A DNA stretch of 64,000 bases, taken from NCBI RefSeq assembly GCF_004343775.1, contig NZ_PTXL01000006.1:310001-374000 (forward strand). The letters are read 5' to 3'. The stretch is from Burkholderia sp. SRS-46. Its GTDB lineage: Bacteria; Pseudomonadota; Gammaproteobacteria; Burkholderiales; Burkholderiaceae. Position 1 is the stretch's first letter. The number at the start of each line of letters is the position of its first letter. Shown here one piece after another: positions 27,319 to 35,949 of this stretch. The position numbers and the translations under genes are program-made. Under the pieces are notes generated by a model. It was not told the origin of the DNA and did not search any database. It worked only from the letters and a program-made list of their open reading frames with translations.

Positions 27319-28662
27319 ATGGCATCCGACGGCGTTCTCATTCTCAGCCACTGCGGCTTCTCGTTCGCGGAGGACCTGGCCGCGGCAATCCGCGCGCGCA
27401 ACCTGCAACCGTTCGTGCTGAGCTCGCGGCCGCTTCCCGAACATGGCGACGCGCGGCTGCAGGCGTTGCGCAACATCGCGGCGCCGGTCCTGTCGAGCGA
27501 CTCGCACGTTCTGGCGGTCGAGGACGTCGAACGCGCCATCGCCTCGCTGCAGGAAGCGGGGCACACGGTGCGGGCCTGCATCAGCGTGTGGGAAGGCTAC
27601 CGCGCGCTGATGGCCTACGCGAACGCGCGCCTCGGCGTGGGCGACCTGCCGGTGTGGCAGGTCGACCTGCTGCGCAACAAGGGCGGCGTGCGCAACGCGC
27701 TGCACCGCGCGGGCCTGTCGCGCGTGCGCGCGCGCATCGTCACGCCCGAGGTGCTCGACACGCTGCAGCGCGACGGCGGCGCCTATTTCATCAAGCCCGC
27801 GCAGGGCATCGCGTCGTACGGCGCGTTCCGCCTGACGCACGAGACGAGCTGGGCCGCGCTGGACACGATCGCCGCGCAGGCGCGCGCCGACACGGTCTAC
27901 GCGTCGGCGCTCGGCGACGACGTGACCTTCATCGCGGAAGACTATCTGCCCGGCACCGAATTCAGCTTCGAGGTGCTGGTGTCGCACGGCCGCCCGTACG
28001 TCGTCGGCCTGCACGAGAAGTGCCAGCTGACCGAGGCGCACGGCACCGTGCTCGAGGACAGCTGCACGAGCCCGCCCGCGTCGCTGTCCGGGCGCGACGT
28101 GACGGCCGGCCTCGACTGGCTGTCGGCCACGTTCACCCACCTGGGCCTCGACTGGGGCTGCTTCCACGTCGAGGCGCGCTTCGACGGCGCGCGCTGGGAC
28201 CTGATCGAGATCAACCCGCGCGTCGGCGGCAGCCTGATCTCGCACAGCGTCAAGGAGCTGAACGGCGAAGCGAGCCTGCTCGACCTGTGGCTCGACCTGC
28301 TGCTCGAGCAGTCGGGCGGCATCCAGCACGACGTGCTGACGAGCCGGCTCGCGCGGCTCGCGTATGCGGCCGACGGCACGCCGCCGACGCGCGCGGCGAC
28401 GTTCTTCCGCGTCTACTTCGCGACGCCCGGCGAGATCGAAAGCATCGAGGTCCAGCCCGGGCGGCGCGCCCCGGTGATCCAGCAGGTGCTGCTGAAGCCG
28501 GGCGACGCGGTGCCCGACGCGTCGCGCGAGGTGTTCCTCGGCCAGCTGCTGTGGCGGCTGTCCCGCGACGAGCGCGACGCGACGCTCGCCGACCTGCTGA
28601 CGGAATCCGCGACCGCCATCGACGTGCGCTACCGGACCTCATCCACCGTATTGGAGGCATAA
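27319..28662 (+). CDS. ATP-grasp ligase 1
   Basis: The 447-residue protein has an N-terminal Rossmann-like part (VLILSHCGFSFAEDLAAAI) and an ATP-grasp core: DLLRNKGGVRNALHRAGLSRV, FIKPAQGIASYGAF (ATP-binding Lys), EDYLPGTEFSFEVLV, and the Mg-binding DLIEINPRVGGSLI. This is the layout of carboxylate-amine ligases such as the L-amino acid ligases of dipeptide antibiotics. It would activate a carboxylate as acyl phosphate and join it to an amine. AGGAGGAG precedes the ATG. It is the first of three ATP-grasp genes in a row. Confidence 0.88.
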   Translation: MASDGVLILSHCGFSFAEDLAAAIRARNLQPFVLSSRPLPEHGDARLQALRNIAAPVLSSDSHVLAVEDVERAIASLQEAGHTVRACISVWEGYRALMAYANARLGVGDLPVWQVDLLRNKGGVRNALHRAGLSRVRARIVTPEVLDTLQRDGGAYFIKPAQGIASYGAFRLTHETSWAALDTIAAQARADTVYASALGDDVTFIAEDYLPGTEFSFEVLVSHGRPYVVGLHEKCQLTEAHGTVLEDSCTSPPASLSGRDVTAGLDWLSATFTHLGLDWGCFHVEARFDGARWDLIEINPRVGGSLISHSVKELNGEASLLDLWLDLLLEQSGGIQHDVLTSRLARLAYAADGTPPTRAATFFRVYFATPGEIESIEVQPGRRAPVIQQVLLKPGDAVPDASREVFLGQLLWRLSRDERDATLADLLTESATAIDVRYRTSSTVLEA

Positions 28663-28665
28663 ATC

Positions 28666-30027
28666 GTGAGCGTCACCCCACCTTTGCTGCTGATCGTCGA
28701 CTACAACCTGTCGCGGGTCGCGGACGTCGCGCACCTCGCCGCCTATGCATACGCGCGCCACGGCGCGCACACCGTGCTGATCCGGTCGAAGCCGACCGAG
28801 CGCGACGCGCGGCTGTGCCAGTACGTGATCGATCTCGACCCGCTCGCCGACGATTTCGTCGACCAGGCGCTCGGCTACCTGAAGCCGTGGCGCGACCGGC
28901 TGCGCGCCGGCCTGGTGTTTTCCGACAACGCGGTGCAAAGCGGCGCCGCGCTGCTCGAACGCCTGTCGCTGCCGGTCGATTCGGCCGCGCTGGCGGGCAA
29001 CGCCTACAGCAAGCGGCACTACCGCACCAGCGAAGCGCGCATCCGCGACCTGCTCGACGCGCAGCGCGTGTGGGTGCCGGACTGCGTCGACGTGCGCTCG
29101 GTCGACGACGTGCGGCGCTTCGCCGACGCGCATCCGGGCGGCTTCGTCGTCAAGCCTTCGTGCGAGGGCAACAACCGCGGCGTCGTGGTCGTGAAGCCGG
29201 GCGACAGCCTGGAAGCCGCGTTCGCCGCGGTGGAGCCGTACCTGTCGCGCGGCGCGATCTGCGAATCGCTGATCCCGTTCGACCGCGAGTTCTCGTTCGA
29301 CGGCGTGGGTCCGATCGAATTCATCACCGAGAAGGTCAGCGCGCCCGGCCGCTACCCGGTCGAGGTCGCGCAGATCCTGCCGGCACGCGTCACGGCCGCC
29401 GAGCGCGCGACGCTGACGCGCGCCGGACGGCTCGCCAACGTGCTGGTCGGCCAGCAGCGCGGCCCGTTCCACAACGAGATCAAGCTCGACGACGACGGGC
29501 AGCACGCGGCGGTCGTCGAACCCAACCGGCGGCCGGCCGGCATGAAGATCTGGACCATTGCGGAGCACGTGTACGGGGTCGACTTCTACGCGCTGTGGGT
29601 CGACGCGGCATTCGGCGCGCCGTCCGAGCTCGCGGTGAAGCCCACCGGCCGGCAGGCCGCGACCGTGATGCTCGGCGTGCCGCTCGACGGCACGCTGACC
29701 CCGCCCGGCACGGCCGAGGGCGCCGCGCTGTTCGACCTCACGCTGTCGCGCGCCGCCACGCTGCTCGGCGTCGAGTCGATCCGGCGCATCGAGTTCGCGT
29801 GGCTCGCCGACGACGCGCGCTTCATTCCCGCGCTGCCGCGCGACAACGCGGATTTCGCCGCGCAGGCGTGCTTCGTGCTCGACAGCGATGCCATCGACAT
29901 GCGCAGCGCCGTGGCCGCCGTGCGCGCGACCTGGCTGTCCGTGCTCGCCGACGCGCGGCACGCGTTCGCCGCATCCGTCGTGCCCGCCCCCATCCATGCC
30001 GAGCGCTCGACGCTCGCCGCCGCCTGA
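28666..30027 (+). CDS. ATP-grasp ligase 2
   Basis: The 453-residue protein starts at a GTG (28666) preceded by GGAGG, 3 bp after the previous stop. ATP-grasp signatures are FVVKPSCEGNNRGVVVVK, ICESLIPFDREFSFDG, and a metal site in HNEIKLDDDGQHAAVVEPNRRPAG. It resembles its two neighbours in overall plan but is only distantly related, so each probably makes a different bond. Tight spacing shows co-translation with the flanking ligases. Confidence 0.85.
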   Translation: MSVTPPLLLIVDYNLSRVADVAHLAAYAYARHGAHTVLIRSKPTERDARLCQYVIDLDPLADDFVDQALGYLKPWRDRLRAGLVFSDNAVQSGAALLERLSLPVDSAALAGNAYSKRHYRTSEARIRDLLDAQRVWVPDCVDVRSVDDVRRFADAHPGGFVVKPSCEGNNRGVVVVKPGDSLEAAFAAVEPYLSRGAICESLIPFDREFSFDGVGPIEFITEKVSAPGRYPVEVAQILPARVTAAERATLTRAGRLANVLVGQQRGPFHNEIKLDDDGQHAAVVEPNRRPAGMKIWTIAEHVYGVDFYALWVDAAFGAPSELAVKPTGRQAATVMLGVPLDGTLTPPGTAEGAALFDLTLSRAATLLGVESIRRIEFAWLADDARFIPALPRDNADFAAQACFVLDSDAIDMRSAVAAVRATWLSVLADARHAFAASVVPAPIHAERSTLAAA

Positions 30028-30040
30028 CCGGAGCCCGTTC

Positions 30041-31324
30041 ATGAAGATTCTCGTCCTGCATCGCGTGCCTTACCCGCGGATCGAATACGCGCGAGGCATC
30101 GATCACGACCGCCACGACGTCACCTACTTCGGCCTCCCCGACCTGCTCGCGACGCTGCCGCCCGGGCTGCGCTGCGAACAGGTGGCGCGCCCGGGCGAAG
30201 CGGGCGTGTTCGACGAAGCGCAAGCGTGGCTGGCCGGCGCGCCGCGCGCGTTCGACCGCGTGATCGCGCTGTCCGAATACGACCTGCTGGACGCCGCGCG
30301 GCTGCGCGAGCACCTCGGCGTGCCCGGCCCAACGCCCGACGAGGTGCGGCTCGTGCGCGACAAGGTCGCGATGAAGGAGGCGGCGCACCGCGCGGGCCTG
30401 CGCGTGCCCCGCTTCGCGAGCCTGCAGGCGTTCCTCGCGGCACCGACCGACGCCGGCTGGCGCGGCCGCACGGTGCTCAAGCCGCTCTCCGGCGCGTCCA
30501 GCGAGGACGTCGTCATCTTCGAGTCGGCCGAAGGCGCGGCCGCGTCGGTCGCGACGCGCCGCTCGGGCGTGCGGCGGCTCGACGTCGAGCCGCAGGCGAT
30601 CGACGGCTACGAGGTCGAGGAATTCGTCGGCGGCGACATCCTGCACTTCGACGGGCTCGCCGCCGACGGCGACGTGCTGACGCTCACCGCGAGCCGCTAT
30701 ATCGGCACCTGCCTCGGCTACGCGACGGGCCAGCCGCTCGGCTCGTATCACTTCCCGGTCTCGGCGCAGGCGCGCGAGTGGGTGGTCGCCGCGCTGCGCG
30801 CGGTCGGCATCCGGCAGGGCAGCTTCCACCTGGAGGCGATCGAGAACGGCGGCGATCTGGTGTTCCTCGAGGTCGGCAACCGCGTCGGCGGCGCCGACGT
30901 CGTCGCAACCTTCGAGTACGCAACCGGCGTGCACCTGCCCTCCGAGGAGCTGCGGCTGCTGCTGGACGGCGCACCGTCGCGCGTGCTGCCGCCGTCGCAG
31001 ACGCACGCGCGCTGGCACGGCTGGTTCGTGTTCCCCGGGCACGCCGTCGAGGACACCGTCTACGAAGGCATCGCGGGCATCGACACGTTCCGCGGCGATC
31101 CGGCGCTGCTGCGCTGGGCCGAGCTGCCGACGGGCGCGCCGCTGCCGCGCAGGATCACCTATTCGGCCCACGAAGCGCCGCTCGCCGGCATCGTCGCCTA
31201 TCACACCTGGCAAGGCACGCGGGACTGGATCCACGCGCTGTTCGCCGCGAGCAGCGCGCCCGACGAAGCGGGCCCGCAGCACCGCTTCGCCCGGCCGGAC
31301 GCAACCCGCGCCACGCTGCGCTGA
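30041..31324 (+). CDS. ATP-grasp ligase 3
   Basis: The 427-residue protein begins MKILVLHRVPYPRIEYARGI. The ATP-grasp core has VRDKVAMKEAAHRAGLRVPRF, TVLKPLSGASSEDVVIF (with a run of small and polar residues for phosphate binding), VEEFVGGDILHFDG and the metal site DLVFLEVGNRVGGADV. The family includes biotin-carboxylase-like peptide ligases. The start at 30041 has GGAG upstream, 13 bp after the previous stop. It completes a ligase trio that could assemble a tripeptide-like or multi-amide scaffold without an NRPS. Confidence 0.87.
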   Translation: MKILVLHRVPYPRIEYARGIDHDRHDVTYFGLPDLLATLPPGLRCEQVARPGEAGVFDEAQAWLAGAPRAFDRVIALSEYDLLDAARLREHLGVPGPTPDEVRLVRDKVAMKEAAHRAGLRVPRFASLQAFLAAPTDAGWRGRTVLKPLSGASSEDVVIFESAEGAAASVATRRSGVRRLDVEPQAIDGYEVEEFVGGDILHFDGLAADGDVLTLTASRYIGTCLGYATGQPLGSYHFPVSAQAREWVVAALRAVGIRQGSFHLEAIENGGDLVFLEVGNRVGGADVVATFEYATGVHLPSEELRLLLDGAPSRVLPPSQTHARWHGWFVFPGHAVEDTVYEGIAGIDTFRGDPALLRWAELPTGAPLPRRITYSAHEAPLAGIVAYHTWQGTRDWIHALFAASSAPDEAGPQHRFARPDATRATLR

Positions 31325-31364
31325 CGCCATCGCCGTCGCAGCCGAAGCGCCCTTCCTCTCATCG

Positions 31365-32288
31365 ATGAACACGAATGGAGTCACGACCTTGAGTACGCAA
31401 CTGCAACCGTCCCCGCCGCTCGATTGCAACACGCTGCCGGGCCAGCTCGCACTGAACGCCTTCTACCTGCGGGAGCTCGCGCCGCCGAGCGCGCCCGAAA
31501 CGGTTCCGCTGCCGGACGACTATGCGCGGATCGCCGGCCTCGAAGCCGCGTGGAGCGACTACGAGTCGTCGCGCGTCGAGCTCGGCGAGCTGCCCGCCGA
31601 CGCCGAGCAGTTCGAGGAATGGTACGTCGAGCTGCGCAACACGCACCGCAAGGAAGTCGCGCCGTTCTTCGACTTTCTCGCCGACGAGGCGTCGCTGCCG
31701 CAGCTGTCGCTGTTCGTGAGCCTCGAGGCGCAGGTGGACGGCCGCTTCGACGACATCATCGCGCTGTCGCAGCTCGGCATGGACGGCGACATGAAGCTCG
31801 CGCTCGCCGAGAACTACTGGGACGAGATGGGCCTCGGCGACGTCGACGAGATGCACACGCGCGTGTTCATGCGCGCCGCGCCGTATTTCAAGGCGCAGCT
31901 CGGCGCGCTCGACCTCGACGCGCACATGCCGGTCGCCGCGCTGAAGAACGGCAACCTGCTGCTGATGTATGCGCTGCGCCGCCAGCACGCGGGCCGCCTG
32001 CTCGGCGCGCTGACGCTGCTCGAGCAGACCGTCCCGTATCGCTTCACGCGCATGCTGAAGGGGATGCACCGGCACGACGTGCCGAAGGAGTTCCGCTACT
32101 ACCATGACCTGCACGTGCCGGTCGACGCCAACCACGGCAAGCAGCTCGTCGCGCGCGTGCTGCTGCCGCTCGCGCGCCGCAACCCGCGCATCATCCGCGA
32201 CCTGTGCGAAGGTTGCCTGATCCGCTACCAGATCGAGAAGGAGTATTACGCGGGCGCGCGCCACGTGATGGACCGCCATCTGCACTGA
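31365..32288 (+). CDS. Haem-oxygenase-like diiron oxidase (HDO) candidate 2
   Basis: This 307-residue helical protein has the complete HDO ligand pattern: Glu121 (VSLEAQVDG), the NYWDEMGLGDVDEMHTRVF segment with Glu154 and His164, Glu220 (TLLEQTVPYR) and the canonical HxxxDxxH motif as His250, Asp254 and His257. NYWDEMG is typical of the iron-containing redox enzyme family. The substrate is unknown; it does not closely resemble the HDO at 26544. The ATG at 31365 lacks a ribosome site, while a TTG at 31389 has GGAG upstream, so the true protein may be eight residues shorter. Confidence 0.85.
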   Translation: MNTNGVTTLSTQLQPSPPLDCNTLPGQLALNAFYLRELAPPSAPETVPLPDDYARIAGLEAAWSDYESSRVELGELPADAEQFEEWYVELRNTHRKEVAPFFDFLADEASLPQLSLFVSLEAQVDGRFDDIIALSQLGMDGDMKLALAENYWDEMGLGDVDEMHTRVFMRAAPYFKAQLGALDLDAHMPVAALKNGNLLLMYALRRQHAGRLLGALTLLEQTVPYRFTRMLKGMHRHDVPKEFRYYHDLHVPVDANHGKQLVARVLLPLARRNPRIIRDLCEGCLIRYQIEKEYYAGARHVMDRHLH

Positions 32289-32363
32289 CCTGCACCGACC
32301 TGCGTGTGCCGGGCGCCGCGCGCCCGGCCCGCACCGATCACCGCCATTCATTTCCTATCCGAC

Positions 32364-33761
32364 ATGCATCCGACTCTCGCTGCCGATCTCGCCAACCTCG
32401 ACTCGCTCCTCGAACACACGCGCCGCCATGCGGTCGCGGCCCTGTCGTCGCTCGACTCGCGTCCCGCCGCCCTCGCCCCGCCGCCGGCCAGCCTGACGCC
32501 GTTGCCGGAGCACGGCGCGGGGCTCGAAGGCGCGCTGGCGGAATTCGTCACGCGCTGGGCGCCCGGCTTCTCCGGCAGCGCGGGGCCGCGCTATCTCGGC
32601 TTCGTCACGGGCGGCGCGACGCCCGCGTCGCTCGCCGGCGACTGGCTGACCAGCGTCTACGACCAGAACCCGACCGCCGGCATCGACAGCGCGGCGCCCG
32701 ACCTCGAACGCGAGGCGGTCGACCGGCTGCGGCAGCTGTTCGGCCTGTCCGACGCGCAGCAAGGGGTGTTCGTCACCGGCGCGACGATGTCGAACCTGGT
32801 CGGCCTCGCGCTCGGCCGGGAATGGCTCGGCGAACGCAAGGACGTGCGCGTGTCCGACCAGGGCGTCGCCGCGCTCGGCAACGTGCAGGTGCTGTCGGCC
32901 ACGACCCATTCGAGCGTCTACAAGGCGCTGTCGGTGCTCGGCCTCGGCCGCCAGGCCGTGCGCAAGGTCGCGACGCTGCCCGGGCGCGAAGCGATCGACC
33001 TCGCCGCGCTCGAGGCCGCGCTGGCGGCACTGAACGGCGAGCCGGCGATCGTCGTCGCGAGCGCCGGCACGGTCAACACGGTCGACTTCGACGATCTCGC
33101 CGCCATCGACGCGCTCAAGGCGCGCTACCCGTTCTGGCTGCACGTCGACGCCGCGTTCGGCGCGTTCGCCGCGCTGTCGCCGGAGCACGCGCCGCTCGTC
33201 GCGGCGCTCGACGCGGCCGACTCGATCTGCATCGACCTGCACAAGTGGCTGAACGTGCCGTACGACGCCGCCGTACAGTTCACGCGCCGCCGCGACCTGC
33301 AGGTGCGCGTGTTCCAGAACAGCGCCGCATACCTCGGCGTGCCGACCGACAACCCCGACTTCGTGCACCTGACGCCGGAGAACTCGCGCCGGCTGCGCGC
33401 GCTCGCGACCTGGTTCTCGCTCGCCGCGTACGGCCGCGCGGGTCATGCGGAGATCGTCACGCGCAACATCCGGCTCGCGCAGGCGCTCGGCGAGCGGATC
33501 GGCGCGCAGCCCGGCTTCCGGCTGCTCGCGCCGACGCGGCTGAACGTCGTGTGCTTCACGCTCGCCGACGCGCCCGACGAAACGCGCATCGGCGCGTACG
33601 TGCGCGCGGTGCGGGATCTCGGCGACGTGTTCATCACCAGCACCGTCTACGACGGCGTGTGGGGCCTGCGCGTCGCGTTCACCAACTGGCGGACCGCCGA
33701 GCCCGACGTGCCGCGCATCTTCGCTTCACTGAAACAGGCGCTCGACACGCTGCAGCGCTGA
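32364..33761 (+). CDS. PLP-dependent group II amino acid decarboxylase
   Basis: The 465-residue fold type I enzyme has the PLP lysine at Lys294 in CIDLHKWLNVPYD, Asp262 in LHVDAAFGAF for the pyridine nitrogen, and His182 in ATTHSSVYKAL stacking on the ring. TPEN and WGLRVAFTNW near the C-terminus are typical of the aromatic amino acid/glutamate decarboxylase group. The substrate cannot be read from sequence; candidates include aromatic or diamino acids, or the product of an HDO. It would give an amine for ATP-grasp coupling. The short gap after the HDO gene suggests the same operon. Confidence 0.88.
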   Translation: MHPTLAADLANLDSLLEHTRRHAVAALSSLDSRPAALAPPPASLTPLPEHGAGLEGALAEFVTRWAPGFSGSAGPRYLGFVTGGATPASLAGDWLTSVYDQNPTAGIDSAAPDLEREAVDRLRQLFGLSDAQQGVFVTGATMSNLVGLALGREWLGERKDVRVSDQGVAALGNVQVLSATTHSSVYKALSVLGLGRQAVRKVATLPGREAIDLAALEAALAALNGEPAIVVASAGTVNTVDFDDLAAIDALKARYPFWLHVDAAFGAFAALSPEHAPLVAALDAADSICIDLHKWLNVPYDAAVQFTRRRDLQVRVFQNSAAYLGVPTDNPDFVHLTPENSRRLRALATWFSLAAYGRAGHAEIVTRNIRLAQALGERIGAQPGFRLLAPTRLNVVCFTLADAPDETRIGAYVRAVRDLGDVFITSTVYDGVWGLRVAFTNWRTAEPDVPRIFASLKQALDTLQR

Positions 33762-33832
33762 CGCGGCCGGCGCGCCCCGGCGGGCATCCGGACGCGGGCG
33801 CGCACAAGACCGCACTGCCATCCCCGTTATAG

Positions 33833-33847
33833 GTTGCAAAATAAAAC
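33833..33847. promoter_or_regulatory. Degenerate copy of the cluster operator
   Basis: GTTGCA-AAA-TAAAAC keeps the left arm and changes two bases in the right arm. TTGCAA (33834-33839) with TACGCT (33857-33862) would be a weak promoter at 17-bp spacing. Its centre is 37 bp from the next palindrome. Confidence 0.45.
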
Positions 33848-33868
33848 CAGATTGGCTACGCTCCTTGC

Positions 33869-33885
33869 AGTTTCATTATGAAACT
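33869..33885. promoter_or_regulatory. Variant operator before the carbamoyltransferase gene
   Basis: AGTTTCA-TTA-TGAAACT is a perfect palindrome with the same arm length, spacing and outer bases as the cluster operator; the symmetric change is G to T in each arm. It lies 267 bp before the carbamoyltransferase start. Confidence 0.6.
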
Positions 33886-34151
33886 CTGAGACGGAATCAG
33901 GTCATGCTCGTCCAATGTGCCGGAATCCGGCTTGCCTGCGTCGACCGTCGACGGCAAGGCGCACGCCATGCATGCAGTACAGCCCGCCGCCGCGCATCGG
34001 CCGCCGCGCTCCGGTTACGGAGCGCGCGCCCGAACAGCGCCACGCCGGCTCATTGCCGCAAGCATGGCCGGCGGCTCGCCGAATGGCGGGGCGTCCGGCC
34101 GCGCGTCGCGATTCATTCCAACCGTCGTTCAATTCCGAGACTGGTGACACC

Positions 34152-35930
34152 ATGAGCATAATCGTTGGCGTATCCGCGCATTACCATGATTCCGCCTGCT
34201 GCATCCTGAAGGACGGCAAGCTGATCGCCGCGGCCGAGGAGGAGCGCTTCTCCAAGGTCAAGCACGACAGCAGCATTCCGACCGGCGCGTTCCGCTACTG
34301 CCTGCGCGAGGCGAAGGTCACGATCAGCGACGTCGACTGCGTCGCCTACTACGAAGACCCGTACAAGAAAGCGTCGCGCCAGATCGCCACCAACCTGCTG
34401 GACCTGCTGCAGAACCCGAAGCGGCGCTTCAAGATCGACCCGGCGCGCGCCGAGCGCGACATTCGCCAGAGCCTCGGCTTCGACGGCCGGATCGAATACG
34501 TCGACCATCACCTGTCGCACGCGGCCAGCTCGTTCTTCTATTCCGGCTTCCCCGAAGCCGCGCTGCTGACCGTCGACGGCGTCGGCGAATGGGCGACCAC
34601 CACCTACGGGCACGGCAAGGACGACAAGATCGAGTTGTTCGAGGAAGTGTCGTTCCCGAACTCGCTCGGGCTGCTGTACAGCACGATCACCGCGTACCTC
34701 GGCTTCGACGTGAACGACGCCGAGTACAAGGTGATGGGGCTCGCGCCGTACGGCAAGCCGCTCTACGTCGACCAGGTCAAGCGCCTGCTCGACGTGCGCG
34801 ACGGCGGCCAGTACCGCCTCAACATGGAATACTTCGACTTCCTCAACGGCGAGCGCATGTATTCGGATCGCCTGCCCGAGCTGTTCGGCGCGGCGCCGCG
34901 CGAAGCGGAATCCGATCTCGCGCCGTTCCACAAGGATCTCGCCGCGAGCCTGCAGCGCACGCTCGAGGACATCCTGCTCGACAAGGCTCGCTACCTGCAC
35001 GACACGCATCCGGTCGACAACCTGTGCATGGCCGGCGGCGTCGCGCTCAACTGCGTCGCCAACGGCCGGGTGCTGCGCGAAGGCCCGTTCAAGAAGCTGT
35101 TCGTGCAGCCGGCGGCGAGCGACGCGGGCGGCTCGCTCGGCGCCGCGGCGGTCGCGCACACGCGGCTCACGGGGCAGCGCCCCGAGCTGAAGGCGCTGCC
35201 GGACGTGTATCTCGGCCCGAGCTACTCGAACCGGGAGATCCGCCAGAGCATCCGCGCGATCTTCCCCGAGTCGTCGATCGTCGACTGCACGGAGCGCCCC
35301 GACGATCTCGTGAAGGAAACCGCGAAGCGCCTGGCCGACGGCAAGGTGATCGGCTGGTTCCAGGGCCGGATGGAATTCGGCCCGCGCGCGCTCGGCTCGC
35401 GCTCGATCATCGCGGACCCGCGCGGCCCCGGCATGCGCGACCGGATCAACGAACTGGTCAAGATGCGCGAGGCGTTCCGGCCGTTCGCGCCGGCCGTGCT
35501 GGAGTCGAAGGCGGCCGAGCACTTCGATCTCGACCATCCGTCGCCGTTCATGCTCGAGACCTGCCAGGTGATTTCGCCGCTGTCGCTGCCGGCCATCACG
35601 CACGTCGACGGTTCCGCGCGCGTGCAGACGGTCAACGCGCAGAGCAACCCGCGCTTCCACGCGCTGCTGACCGAATTCGACCGCCTGTCCGGCTGCCCGA
35701 TCCTGCTGAACACGTCGTTCAACATGCGCGGCGACGCGATCGTGCTCGATCCGGTCGATGCGATCTGGTGCTTCGTCGTGTCGGACATCGACGCGCTCGT
35801 GGTCGGCGACTACATCGTCGACCGGGGCTTCAAGCTCGACACGTGGGCGAAGCTCAAGGAGATCTTCGGCGCGCGCTCCGCGAAGAAGCGCGCGACGCCC
35901 GAGTCGGTCAACGTCTACACCTTCCTGTAA
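34152..35930 (+). CDS. NodU/CmcH-type O-carbamoyltransferase
   Basis: The 592-residue enzyme transfers a carbamoyl group from carbamoyl phosphate to a hydroxyl of a small molecule, through carbamoyl-adenylate. The N-terminal domain starts IIVGVSAHYHDSACCIL and has the conserved metal/ATP region EYVDHHLSHAASSFFYSGF with His119, His120 and His123. The C-terminal YrdC-like fold has GGVALNCVANGRVL, QGRMEFGPRALGSRSI and LLNTSFNMRGD. Length fits CmcH, NovN and TobZ. This is a tailoring enzyme of antibiotics and Nod factors, so it is a strong marker for a secondary metabolite. The start at 34152 is set by homology. Confidence 0.93.
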   Translation: MSIIVGVSAHYHDSACCILKDGKLIAAAEEERFSKVKHDSSIPTGAFRYCLREAKVTISDVDCVAYYEDPYKKASRQIATNLLDLLQNPKRRFKIDPARAERDIRQSLGFDGRIEYVDHHLSHAASSFFYSGFPEAALLTVDGVGEWATTTYGHGKDDKIELFEEVSFPNSLGLLYSTITAYLGFDVNDAEYKVMGLAPYGKPLYVDQVKRLLDVRDGGQYRLNMEYFDFLNGERMYSDRLPELFGAAPREAESDLAPFHKDLAASLQRTLEDILLDKARYLHDTHPVDNLCMAGGVALNCVANGRVLREGPFKKLFVQPAASDAGGSLGAAAVAHTRLTGQRPELKALPDVYLGPSYSNREIRQSIRAIFPESSIVDCTERPDDLVKETAKRLADGKVIGWFQGRMEFGPRALGSRSIIADPRGPGMRDRINELVKMREAFRPFAPAVLESKAAEHFDLDHPSPFMLETCQVISPLSLPAITHVDGSARVQTVNAQSNPRFHALLTEFDRLSGCPILLNTSFNMRGDAIVLDPVDAIWCFVVSDIDALVVGDYIVDRGFKLDTWAKLKEIFGARSAKKRATPESVNVYTFL

Positions 35931-35949
35931 ATCCACCGGAGCGTCGAAC

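Larger units (their letters stand above)
33762..34151. other. Regulatory intergenic region between decarboxylase and carbamoyltransferase genes
   Basis: This 390-bp gap holds two operator-like palindromes (33833-33847 and 33869-33885) and no convincing gene; the small frames seen in it lack support. It divides the cluster into a first operon (26182-33761) and a second starting at 34152. Confidence 0.6.

Noticed and set aside
33902..34159. Small open frames in the gap before the carbamoyltransferase gene
   Set aside because: No ribosome sites and no recognisable protein features; the region is better explained by operators and leader sequence.
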